A stretch of DNA of 9,648 nucleotides from SCUN01 sp964343975 (GTDB taxonomy: Bacteria; Acidobacteriota; Vicinamibacteria; Vicinamibacterales; SCN-69-37). The stretch is taken from positions 1 to 9,648 of the forward strand of contig CAYFLU010000126.1 of the NCBI GenBank assembly GCA_964343975.1, read 5' to 3'. Shown piece by piece: positions 1 to 5,021 of the stretch. The translations under genes and the position numbers were made by a program. Every line of letters begins with the position of its first letter. Position 1 is the stretch's first letter. The notes beneath the pieces are model-generated. The model did no database searches. It saw only the letters and a program-made list of their open reading frames with translations, and was not told the origin of the DNA.

Positions 1-71
1 CGATCGACGTGAGGGTGAAGGCGTCGGGCGTGACCGTCTCGGCGCGACGCGGGTATTTCGCCGCGCAGTGA
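1..71 (+). CDS. 3' end of a probable VWFA-related domain protein (partial)
   Basis: An open frame enters from the left edge (codons in phase with position 3) and stops at TGA 69-71. It encodes 22 residues ending VTVSARRGYFAAQ. The pattern [VI]xVxxxGVxVxARRGYFA is the typical extreme C-terminus of VWFA-related proteins that are abundant in Acidobacteriota, usually secreted proteins with a von Willebrand A domain. Only the tail is visible, so the VWA domain itself cannot be confirmed. The next gene starts 19 bp downstream on the same strand, so the two could share a transcript. Confidence 0.5.
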   Translation, partial: IDVRVKASGVTVSARRGYFAAQ

Positions 72-90
72 TCTCGGGCACACTACACGC

Positions 91-552
91 ATGACCGTGA
101 CCGTTCTCGCCCTGCCGCCATTGCGCTTGGCGGCCCTTCGACACACCGGTGCGTATCTGGACATCGGTCAGGCGTTTGCCGCGCTCGACGCGATCGTGCG
201 GCGGTCTGGTGTCGGCGGGCCCAACACCATGCTGGCGGCGGTGTACTACGACGATCCCGCGAAGACGCCGGCGGCCGCGTTGCGGTCGGATGCGGGCGTC
301 GTGTTGAACGACACCGATGCCGTGCCCGAGGGCCTCACGGAAGTGCACGTGCCGGGCGGGCGTTTCGTGTGCGGTGTGCACGTCGGCCCGTATGCCGGTC
401 TGCCGCATGCGTGGAACGACATCAAGATGGCCTTCGCGGTGCCGGGTGGGTTGCGGCGTGCCGAGGGACCCAGCTACGAGCTCTACCGCAACACGCCGGC
501 GACGGCCGCGCCCGAGCATCTCATCACCGAGATCTGCGTGCCGGTGCTGTAG
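91..552 (+). CDS. Stand-alone GyrI-like / AraC effector-binding domain protein
   Basis: This 153-residue protein fits one GyrI-like (AraC_E_bind, SHS2-type) domain with no DNA-binding domain. Visible features are the opening beta strand (LALPPLRLAALRHTGAY, residues 6-22), an early helix, the YYDDP segment (52-56), the second-repeat strand containing GGRFVCGVHVGPYAGLPHAW, and the family-type ending LYRNTP...LITEICVPVL with Glu147 in the pocket-lining last strand. Such domains bind hydrophobic or cationic small molecules. In regulators they are the drug sensor; stand-alone forms include SbmC/GyrI relatives and hydrolases of reactive small molecules. Which applies here is unknown. The ATG at 91 has no clear Shine-Dalgarno. 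The fabH-like gene follows 27 bp downstream, so cotranscription is likely. Confidence 0.8.
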   Translation: MTVTVLALPPLRLAALRHTGAYLDIGQAFAALDAIVRRSGVGGPNTMLAAVYYDDPAKTPAAALRSDAGVVLNDTDAVPEGLTEVHVPGGRFVCGVHVGPYAGLPHAWNDIKMAFAVPGGLRRAEGPSYELYRNTPATAAPEHLITEICVPVL

Positions 553-579
553 CACCGCGTCACGCGAAACCGAGCCCTC

Positions 580-1707
580 ATGACATACGCATCCATTACC
601 GGCTGGGGCGAAGGTCTGCCGCCGGCCGTCCTGACCAACGCGGATCTCGCCACATTTCTGGACACGACCGACGAGTGGATCACGACCCGCACGGGCATGA
701 AGGAGCGGCGCGTCTCGCACGTGCCGGCGATCGAGATGGCGACGGTGGCCGCGTCGCGCGCGCTCGCGTGTGCGGGGCTCGATCCGGCCGACGTCGATCT
801 GATCGTGTACGGCAGTTGCTCGAACGACGAGGCGGTGCCCAACTGCGCGTCGGGTGTGCAGGTGGCGCTCGGTGCGACGAATGCCGGCGCGATGGATGTG
901 AACACGGCGTGCACGAGCTTTCTGTACGGACTCTCGACGGCCACGGCGCTGATTCAGAACGGCACGATCCGCAGCGCGATCGTGATCGGCGTCGAGCTCA
1001 TCACGCAGTACATGGACTGGAGCAATCGCAACGTCGCCGTGCTCTTCGGCGACGGCGCGGCGGCCGTCGTCGTGCAGGCGACCGACCGGCCGGAAGGCGT
1101 GATCGGGTCGGTCCTCGGGTGCGACGCGGAGGCGCGCGAGGTGCTGCGCGTGCGCGGCATCGGCTGCGGCTATGCCGGTGTCGGCGTCACGCTCGGCGAC
1201 ACGCGCTGGGACTTCGACGGGCAGGCGATCTTCAAACGCGCCGTGAAGGGCATGGCCGACGCGTGCGCGCGTGTCATGCAGCAGGCGGGGGTCTCGGGCG
1301 ACGAGATCGATCTCGTGATCCCGCATCAGGCCAATCTCCGCATCATCGAGGCTGTGGCGAAGTACGCCGGCGTGTCGATGGACCGTGTGATGGTCACTGT
1401 GCAGCGCTACGGCAACATGAGCGCGGCCACGGTGCCGGTGAGTCTGGTCGATGCGCTGAAAGAAGGCCGGGTGCGCCCGGGCTCGCTCCTGCTGATGCCG
1501 GGCTTCGGTGGTGGCCTCACCTATGGCGCGCTGCTCGTGCGGTGGGGCGATCGCGTCACGCCGCTCGGCACGTCATCGCGTGTGTTGCCGCCCAACACTC
1601 GCACCGCCCTCGAGATCGTGAATGCCGTGCGCGCGCAGCAGGACCCGCACGGCCGGTCTGCCGCCGGACTCGCCGCGCCGGTCTTTGCCGAAGCGCGTCG
1701 AAGCTAG
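580..1707 (+). CDS. fabH: Beta-ketoacyl-ACP synthase III (FabH-type)
   Basis: This 375-residue thiolase-fold enzyme should condense an acyl-CoA primer with malonyl-ACP in the cytoplasm. The full KAS III triad is visible: Cys111 in NTACTSF, His249 in IPHQANLRI and Asn279 in YGNMSAAT. These match Cys112, His244 and Asn274 of E. coli FabH. The N-terminal TTDEWITTRTGMKERR motif and the LFGDGAAAVVV segment are also family hallmarks. It is longer than the usual ~320 residues: after GGLTYGALLVRWGDR a ~48-residue tail begins TPLGTSSRVLPP. From memory, that tail style occurs in FabH variants that take medium-chain acyl-CoAs from beta-oxidation; substrate preference here is inference. No other fab genes are in view, which fits a secondary copy. 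The ATG at 580 lacks a Shine-Dalgarno, and the gene probably reads through from the GyrI-like gene. Confidence 0.9.
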   Translation: MTYASITGWGEGLPPAVLTNADLATFLDTTDEWITTRTGMKERRVSHVPAIEMATVAASRALACAGLDPADVDLIVYGSCSNDEAVPNCASGVQVALGATNAGAMDVNTACTSFLYGLSTATALIQNGTIRSAIVIGVELITQYMDWSNRNVAVLFGDGAAAVVVQATDRPEGVIGSVLGCDAEAREVLRVRGIGCGYAGVGVTLGDTRWDFDGQAIFKRAVKGMADACARVMQQAGVSGDEIDLVIPHQANLRIIEAVAKYAGVSMDRVMVTVQRYGNMSAATVPVSLVDALKEGRVRPGSLLLMPGFGGGLTYGALLVRWGDRVTPLGTSSRVLPPNTRTALEIVNAVRAQQDPHGRSAAGLAAPVFAEARRS

Positions 1708-1715
1708 GCGAGAGG

Positions 1716-1731
1716 CGGTCCTAGCGGACCG
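1716..1731. terminator. Small hairpin at a convergent junction
   Basis: CGGTCC (1716-1721), a TAGC loop and GGACCG (1726-1731) form a perfect 6-bp stem between the stop of the fabH-like gene (1707) and the stop of the opposing beta-helix gene (1721-1723), which lies inside the stem and loop. The position fits a bidirectional terminator. There is no T-run on either side, so intrinsic termination would be weak or of a non-canonical type. Confidence 0.4.
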
Positions 1732-2872
1732 GGCACGGTGCGGCGGGATCCAGCTTCGGCGCCGCGCTGTCGGCGATCCGCGTGGTGGCGAACGTGTTGC
1801 CGAACACGAGACCGAGCGTCTGGCTGGTCTTGATCGACAGATGCGCGCCGGCCGCATCACCGAAGCGCGTGCGCACGATGGCGTTGCCGCCACGATCGAA
1901 GGCGGGGCCGTCGGTCGCGATCTTCAGATTCACGCCGCGGCTCCCCGAGAGCGACGAGTCTTCGACCGTGTTGTGGTCGCCGCGCAACTCGACGTTGCTC
2001 CCGCCGAACCGCAACGGCTCGTCGTTGTTGCGGCAGGTCACCCGCTGCATCAGATTGTGGTGCGCGTTCTCCTTCGTCTGGAAGCACTCAGATCCGAAGG
2101 TGGTGATGGTGCTGTCGCGCACCACGTTGTCGTGGCTCGTGTCGTTCGCAAACATCGGCTGGGTCGTCGACTTCGGACTCGTGCCGATGTAGACGCCCTC
2201 GCCGTTGTGAAACCGGTCCCGGCTCTCATCGTCGCCGCTCGGCGCAAGGCCGCACCACTCGATCACCGAGTGCTCGACGATGTTGCCGAAGGCGTTGTTG
2301 CGCAGGCGCACGCATTCGCCGCCCGAGCCGTGCAGAAAGAGATTGTCGAGCACGACGCCGGTGATGTCGCGCGAGGCCGGCGCGTAGCCGATGTAGATGA
2401 GCTTGCTGTTGGCCACGTCGGCGCCGAGCGATTCTTTGAAGGCGCGTGCCGCGTCGAGTGTGGCAGGGAAGCGTTGCCGGTTGATCGATGGCTGGCCGTC
2501 CACGGTCAGCCCCTGCACGTGGTAGTAGCTGTGGTTGATTTGCAGGACCACGGTGGCCGCGCGGAGCACGGTGGCGAATCGGCCGGACGGATCCGTGCCG
2601 GCGATCGTGATGGGGGCGTCGGCGCGGCCGGCGCGCTTCGTCTGCGCGGCGCCGTAGATGCCCGGGGCGAGGTGGATGGTCGCGCCCGTTTCCGCCAGGT
2701 CCAGCGCCCGCTGGAGCGAGCGCACCGCTCGCGCGGCCGTGCCTCCGTCGTTGGTGTCCGCCCCGGTCGGAGACACGAACAGATCGGCCGCGTGTGCCGC
2801 ACGCGATGCGGCCATCGGTGCGCCGGTGACGAGTGCGCACGCGAAGAGACCCGCGACGAGGATCGATTTCAC
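1721..2872 (-). CDS. Secreted right-handed parallel beta-helix protein
   Basis: This 383-residue protein starts at GTG 2872. It has a signal peptide: basic residue at Lys2, hydrophobic core ILVAGLFACALVTG, and probable cleavage after AHA at residue 28. The mature start LFVSPTGADTNDGGT followed by ARAVRSLQRALDLAETGATIHLAPGIY is the classic entry to a pectate-lyase-like beta-helix (first coil and N-terminal cap). The rest repeats short strand and turn units rich in Asn, Gly and V/I, such as GVVLDNLFLHGSGGECVRLRN and NIVEHSVIEWCG, as expected for the helix coils. Such proteins act outside the cytoplasm on polysaccharides as lyases, hydrolases or epimerases, or serve as binding scaffolds. I could not assign catalytic residues, so no enzyme activity is claimed. 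The gene is divergent from the cysteine-synthase-like gene (61 bp apart) and convergent with fabH. Confidence 0.82.
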   Translation of the reverse strand: MKSILVAGLFACALVTGAPMAASRAAHAADLFVSPTGADTNDGGTAARAVRSLQRALDLAETGATIHLAPGIYGAAQTKRAGRADAPITIAGTDPSGRFATVLRAATVVLQINHSYYHVQGLTVDGQPSINRQRFPATLDAARAFKESLGADVANSKLIYIGYAPASRDITGVVLDNLFLHGSGGECVRLRNNAFGNIVEHSVIEWCGLAPSGDDESRDRFHNGEGVYIGTSPKSTTQPMFANDTSHDNVVRDSTITTFGSECFQTKENAHHNLMQRVTCRNNDEPLRFGGSNVELRGDHNTVEDSSLSGSRGVNLKIATDGPAFDRGGNAIVRTRFGDAAGAHLSIKTSQTLGLVFGNTFATTRIADSAAPKLDPAAPCPVR

Positions 2873-2878
2873 GAGGGC

Positions 2879-2884
2879 ATCTTA
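2879..2884 (-). promoter_or_regulatory. TANNNT -10-like element before the beta-helix gene
   Basis: On the minus strand TAAGAT (complement of 2879-2884) ends 6 bp before the GTG start at 2872. No Shine-Dalgarno lies in between. The geometry fits a -10 box giving a leaderless or nearly leaderless transcript. No convincing -35 was found about 17 bp further upstream. Confidence 0.45.
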
Positions 2885-2920
2885 TCCCGGACAGTGGCGT
2901 CGCCGAAGCGCGTCGGGCGG

Positions 2921-2926
2921 TAGACT
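2921..2926 (+). promoter_or_regulatory. TANNNT -10-like element before the cysteine-synthase-like gene
   Basis: TAGACT ends 7 bp before the ATG at 2934. No ribosome-binding site fits between them. As with the divergent beta-helix gene, this suggests transcription starting at or next to the start codon. No clear -35 hexamer is present. Confidence 0.45.
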
Positions 2927-2933
2927 AACCGGC

Positions 2934-3869
2934 ATGTCCACCACCGCAGCCTCGTCGATCCTCGACACCATTGGCGGCACGCCGCTCGTTGAGTTGCGTC
3001 GCATCGTGCCGCGCGGCAGCGCGCGCGTGGTCGTGAAGCTCGAATCGCAGAACCCGACCGGCAGCATGAAGGACCGCATGGCGCGATCGATGATTCAGCG
3101 TGCGGAGGCCGACGGGCGCTTGGCGCCCGGCCGCGAGGTGGTGGAGTACACGGGCGGCAGCACGGGCACGTCGCTCGCGTTCGTGTGTGCGGCCACGGGG
3201 CATCCGCTCCAGATCGTCACGTCGGACGCGTTCAGTCTCGAGAAGCGCAATCACATGAAGGCGCTCGGGGCCACGCTCACGCTCGAAGCGAGTGTGAACG
3301 GCACGATCACGCCCGACTTGTTCGTGCGCATGCAGGCCGCCACCGAACGCATCATCGCGGAGCGTGGTGCGTATTGGACGCAGCAGTTCGCGAATCGCGA
3401 CCAGGCCGATGGCTACCACTCGCTCGCGGATGAGGCGTGGGAGCAGTCGGGCGGGCGCATCGACGCGTTCGTGCACAGTGTGGGCACGTGCGGCTCACTG
3501 CGCGGCACCTCCACGCGCCTGCGAGTACACAACCCGCGGGTGCAGGTCGTGGCCGTGGAGCCGTCGACCTCGGCCGTGATGTCGGGCGGTCAGCCTGGCC
3601 CGCATCGCATCGAAGGTATGGGCACGGGCCGACTGGTGCCGCTCTACGAGCCGACGCTGATCCATGGCATCGAGCCGGTGTCGACCGAAGAGGCTGAGGC
3701 CATGGCGCGACGCCTGTCGCGCGAGGAGGCGATCTTTGCCGGCACGTCGACCGGCGCGAACCTCGTCGCCGCGCTGCGCGTGGCGGCCACGCTCGGTCCC
3801 GACGCGACGGTGCTCGCGATCGCCTGCGACACCGGGCTGAAGTACGTCAGCACCGAACTCTACCGATAG
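2934..3869 (+). CDS. Cysteine synthase family PLP-dependent enzyme
   Basis: This 311-residue fold-type II PLP enzyme spans a single catalytic domain, close to the length of CysK, with no C-terminal CBS pair. The Schiff-base lysine is Lys46 in NPTGSMKDR. The substrate loop is TGGSTG (73-78) instead of the TSGNTG of classical O-acetylserine sulfhydrylases. The cofactor-phosphate loop reads GTCGS (184-188) instead of GTGGT. The late motif GTSTGA (270-275) supplies the residue near the PLP pyridine nitrogen, and the C-terminus CDTGLKYVST is family-typical. It probably makes a beta-replacement with an activated serine, but loop changes make the donor and nucleophile uncertain. The start was set at ATG 2934 because the GGTPL motif follows at the usual distance; the frame is open further upstream, but that stretch overlaps the opposing gene. 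Confidence 0.85.
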   Translation: MSTTAASSILDTIGGTPLVELRRIVPRGSARVVVKLESQNPTGSMKDRMARSMIQRAEADGRLAPGREVVEYTGGSTGTSLAFVCAATGHPLQIVTSDAFSLEKRNHMKALGATLTLEASVNGTITPDLFVRMQAATERIIAERGAYWTQQFANRDQADGYHSLADEAWEQSGGRIDAFVHSVGTCGSLRGTSTRLRVHNPRVQVVAVEPSTSAVMSGGQPGPHRIEGMGTGRLVPLYEPTLIHGIEPVSTEEAEAMARRLSREEAIFAGTSTGANLVAALRVAATLGPDATVLAIACDTGLKYVSTELYR

Positions 3870-3875
3870 ATCGGT
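3862..3875. terminator. Short palindrome at a convergent junction
   Basis: ACCGAT and ATCGGT flank a 2-bp centre, and the stop codon of the cysteine-synthase-like gene (3867-3869) lies inside. The opposing lipoprotein gene stops at 3878. With a realistic loop the stem is only 4-5 bp and has no T-run. It is a weak candidate for a shared terminator. Confidence 0.25.
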
Positions 3876-3877
3876 CG

Positions 3878-4891
3878 TCAGCGCACGTAGAACGCGTCGC
3901 CGCCGCGGAACTGCACGCGCATCCGCGTGCCGGTCGTGAGTGTGACCGTCATCGGTACGCCGGTGATGGCCTGCTGTGTGTTGGACAGATGCAGCACCAC
4001 CGGACCGCTGCTCGGCGTGATGTTCACCGGATCCGGATCGGACGCATCCATGTAGTAGATGCCGGCGGTCGATACCGTGCCGCCAAGCGACACGACCTTG
4101 CGCGACGGATCCTCGGGGTCGCGCACGAACGCGATGTGCCGCGGTCCGGCGGCCGGGCCCACGCTCTCCGCGATGCCCAGCGTTTCATGGAACCAGTTCC
4201 CCGACGCCGTGCCGCTGCGGTCGTAGTTGATCGTGCCATCGAGATTGCCCGCTGTGCTTCGCACGATGCCGTACAGCTGGCTCTTCAGCGGTTCCGCGAA
4301 GTACGGCAGCGGCGCTTCGGCATGGAGCGAGTTCGTGCTGTAGCGGTTCGGCGTGATGAAGGCCACGTTCACCGTGCTGTTCAGCACGCCGAGGTCGAGC
4401 GCGTGCGACACCGGGCTCGTGGTGCCCACGCGCTGGCCGGCCGTGACGCGTGACCCGGTCGCAAGGCTGCTGTCCGCCAGCATGTGGCCCAGGTAGTACG
4501 TGTGAATCCCCGACGAGGCAATGTAGAGCGCGTCGTCGTCGCCGCGCTGAATCGTCACGATCGAGCCGTCGGCCGGCGCGAAGACGTCGTACTGCGCGTC
4601 CGACTCGCGCCCGAAGTGGTGGTAGAAGTAAACGTGTTCGGTGGGGAACGTGTGCGCCGGCGGATTCAGATTGCCGAGCGGCGTCACCCACTGGATGCGG
4701 CTCGCATCGAGCGGCGTGCGCGTGAACGAGAACGTCGTCGACCCGCCTGAGGACGTGGTGCCGGTGGTCGTCGTGGTCGTGTTCGTGGTGGTCGTGCTGC
4801 CAGAGGGTGTCGTGGGCGACCCGGAACCGCCGCAGCCGAGGCAGAGGAGAGCCGCGATCGCGGGAACAAAGCAGGCGCGCGTGAGCAACAT
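3878..4891 (-). CDS. Lipoprotein with degenerate M23-like (duplicated hybrid motif) domain
   Basis: This 337-residue protein opens with a lipoprotein-type signal (hydrophobic PAIAALLCLG, then Cys20 followed by GGSGS). The -3 position is Cys rather than the preferred Leu. Residues ~25-52 form a Thr/Ser/Gly-rich linker with runs of four and six Thr, a likely flexible tether at the membrane. The next part resembles a lysostaphin/M23 beta-sandwich: VFAPADGSIVTIQRG, then YLGHM, then GSRVTAGQRVGTTS, then ALDLGVLN. The zinc-binding HxxxD is not seen, and the HLH motif is replaced by ALDLG, so peptidase activity is unlikely and a binding or structural role is more plausible. The C-terminal ~130 residues look like beta-rich domains of unknown type. 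It is divergent from the P-type ATPase across 130 bp that hold inverted repeats. Confidence 0.7.
   Translation of the reverse strand: MLLTRACFVPAIAALLCLGCGGSGSPTTPSGSTTTTNTTTTTTGTTSSGGSTTFSFTRTPLDASRIQWVTPLGNLNPPAHTFPTEHVYFYHHFGRESDAQYDVFAPADGSIVTIQRGDDDALYIASSGIHTYYLGHMLADSSLATGSRVTAGQRVGTTSPVSHALDLGVLNSTVNVAFITPNRYSTNSLHAEAPLPYFAEPLKSQLYGIVRSTAGNLDGTINYDRSGTASGNWFHETLGIAESVGPAAGPRHIAFVRDPEDPSRKVVSLGGTVSTAGIYYMDASDPDPVNITPSSGPVVLHLSNTQQAITGVPMTVTLTTGTRMRVQFRGGDAFYVR
4755..4800. repeat. Low-complexity GTGGTCGT-type tract encoding the Thr-rich linker
   Basis: The plus strand is a near-repetitive string of GTGGTCGT-like units corresponding to the poly-Thr linker of the minus-strand lipoprotein. 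Several different Thr codons are used, so it is an imperfect rather than a pure microsatellite. Linker length may vary between strains through slippage or recombination. Confidence 0.5.
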
Positions 4892-4897
4892 AGCGCG

Positions 4898-4903
4898 ATC
4901 GTA
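4898..4903 (-). promoter_or_regulatory. TANNNT -10-like element before the lipoprotein gene
   Basis: On the minus strand TACGAT (complement of 4898-4903) ends 6 bp before the ATG at 4891, again with no Shine-Dalgarno between. The inverted-repeat cluster begins about where a -35 element would lie (from 4925), so a protein bound there could block or assist this promoter. Confidence 0.45.
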
Positions 4904-4924
4904 GTGGCCCGATCCCAGCCGTGA

Positions 4925-4962
4925 CCGTTCTCAAGTCGCGATTTGAGAAAGTCTGAGAACGG
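4925..4962. promoter_or_regulatory. Overlapping inverted repeats in the divergent region (candidate operator)
   Basis: Two perfect dyads share sequence. The outer one is CCGTTCTCA (4925-4933) with TGAGAACGG (4954-4962), 20 bp apart. The inner one is TTCTCAA (4928-4934) with TTGAGAA (4943-4949), 8 bp apart. There are thus three copies of a TTCTCA/TGAGAA half-site, two of them as a direct repeat. This is more AT-rich than the surrounding DNA. The cluster lies upstream of the -35 of the ATPase promoter and over the expected -35 region of the lipoprotein promoter, which suits a shared regulator. The regulator is unknown and is not encoded next to it. Confidence 0.55.
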
Positions 4963-4977
4963 CGGGGTGGGGTGCCC

Positions 4978-5006
4978 TTGGAGTCCTGCCGAAGGCCGAC
5001 TATCAT
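4978..5006 (+). promoter_or_regulatory. Sigma70-type promoter of the P-type ATPase gene
   Basis: TTGGAG (4978-4983) and TATCAT (5001-5006) are separated by exactly 17 bp and match TTGACA at 4 of 6 and TATAAT at 5 of 6 positions. Transcription would start near 5012-5014, giving a 5' leader of only about 8-10 nt before the ATG at 5022. This is the best housekeeping-type promoter seen in the window. Confidence 0.6.
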
Positions 5007-5021
5007 CCATGCGACCCGCTA

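Noticed and set aside
369..1724. Long plus-strand frame overlapping the GyrI-like and fabH genes
   Set aside because: It is an Arg/Ala-rich translation with no motifs, in a shadow frame of two well-supported genes; long spurious frames are expected at this GC content.
1687..2915. Exact 14-bp repeat GCCGAAGCGCGTCG at 1687-1700 and 2902-2915
   Set aside because: One copy is coding and the other is intergenic. With this GC bias a 14-mer match within ~9.6 kb is plausible by chance, and there is no third full copy.
1622..2923. 433-codon plus-strand frame opposite the beta-helix gene
   Set aside because: The minus strand has a clear signal peptide and beta-helix entry motif; the plus frame is Arg/Val-rich with no recognisable features.
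4928..4961. LexA/SOS box reading of the GTTC...GAAC elements
   Set aside because: The spacing fits neither GTTC-N7-GTTC nor the CGAAC-N4-GTTCG type, and the neighbouring genes have no DNA-repair role.
5009..5011. ATG at 5009, only 2 bp after the ATPase -10 box, as a start
   Set aside because: It is out of frame with the ATPase and opens a motif-free 57-codon frame; transcription should begin downstream of it.
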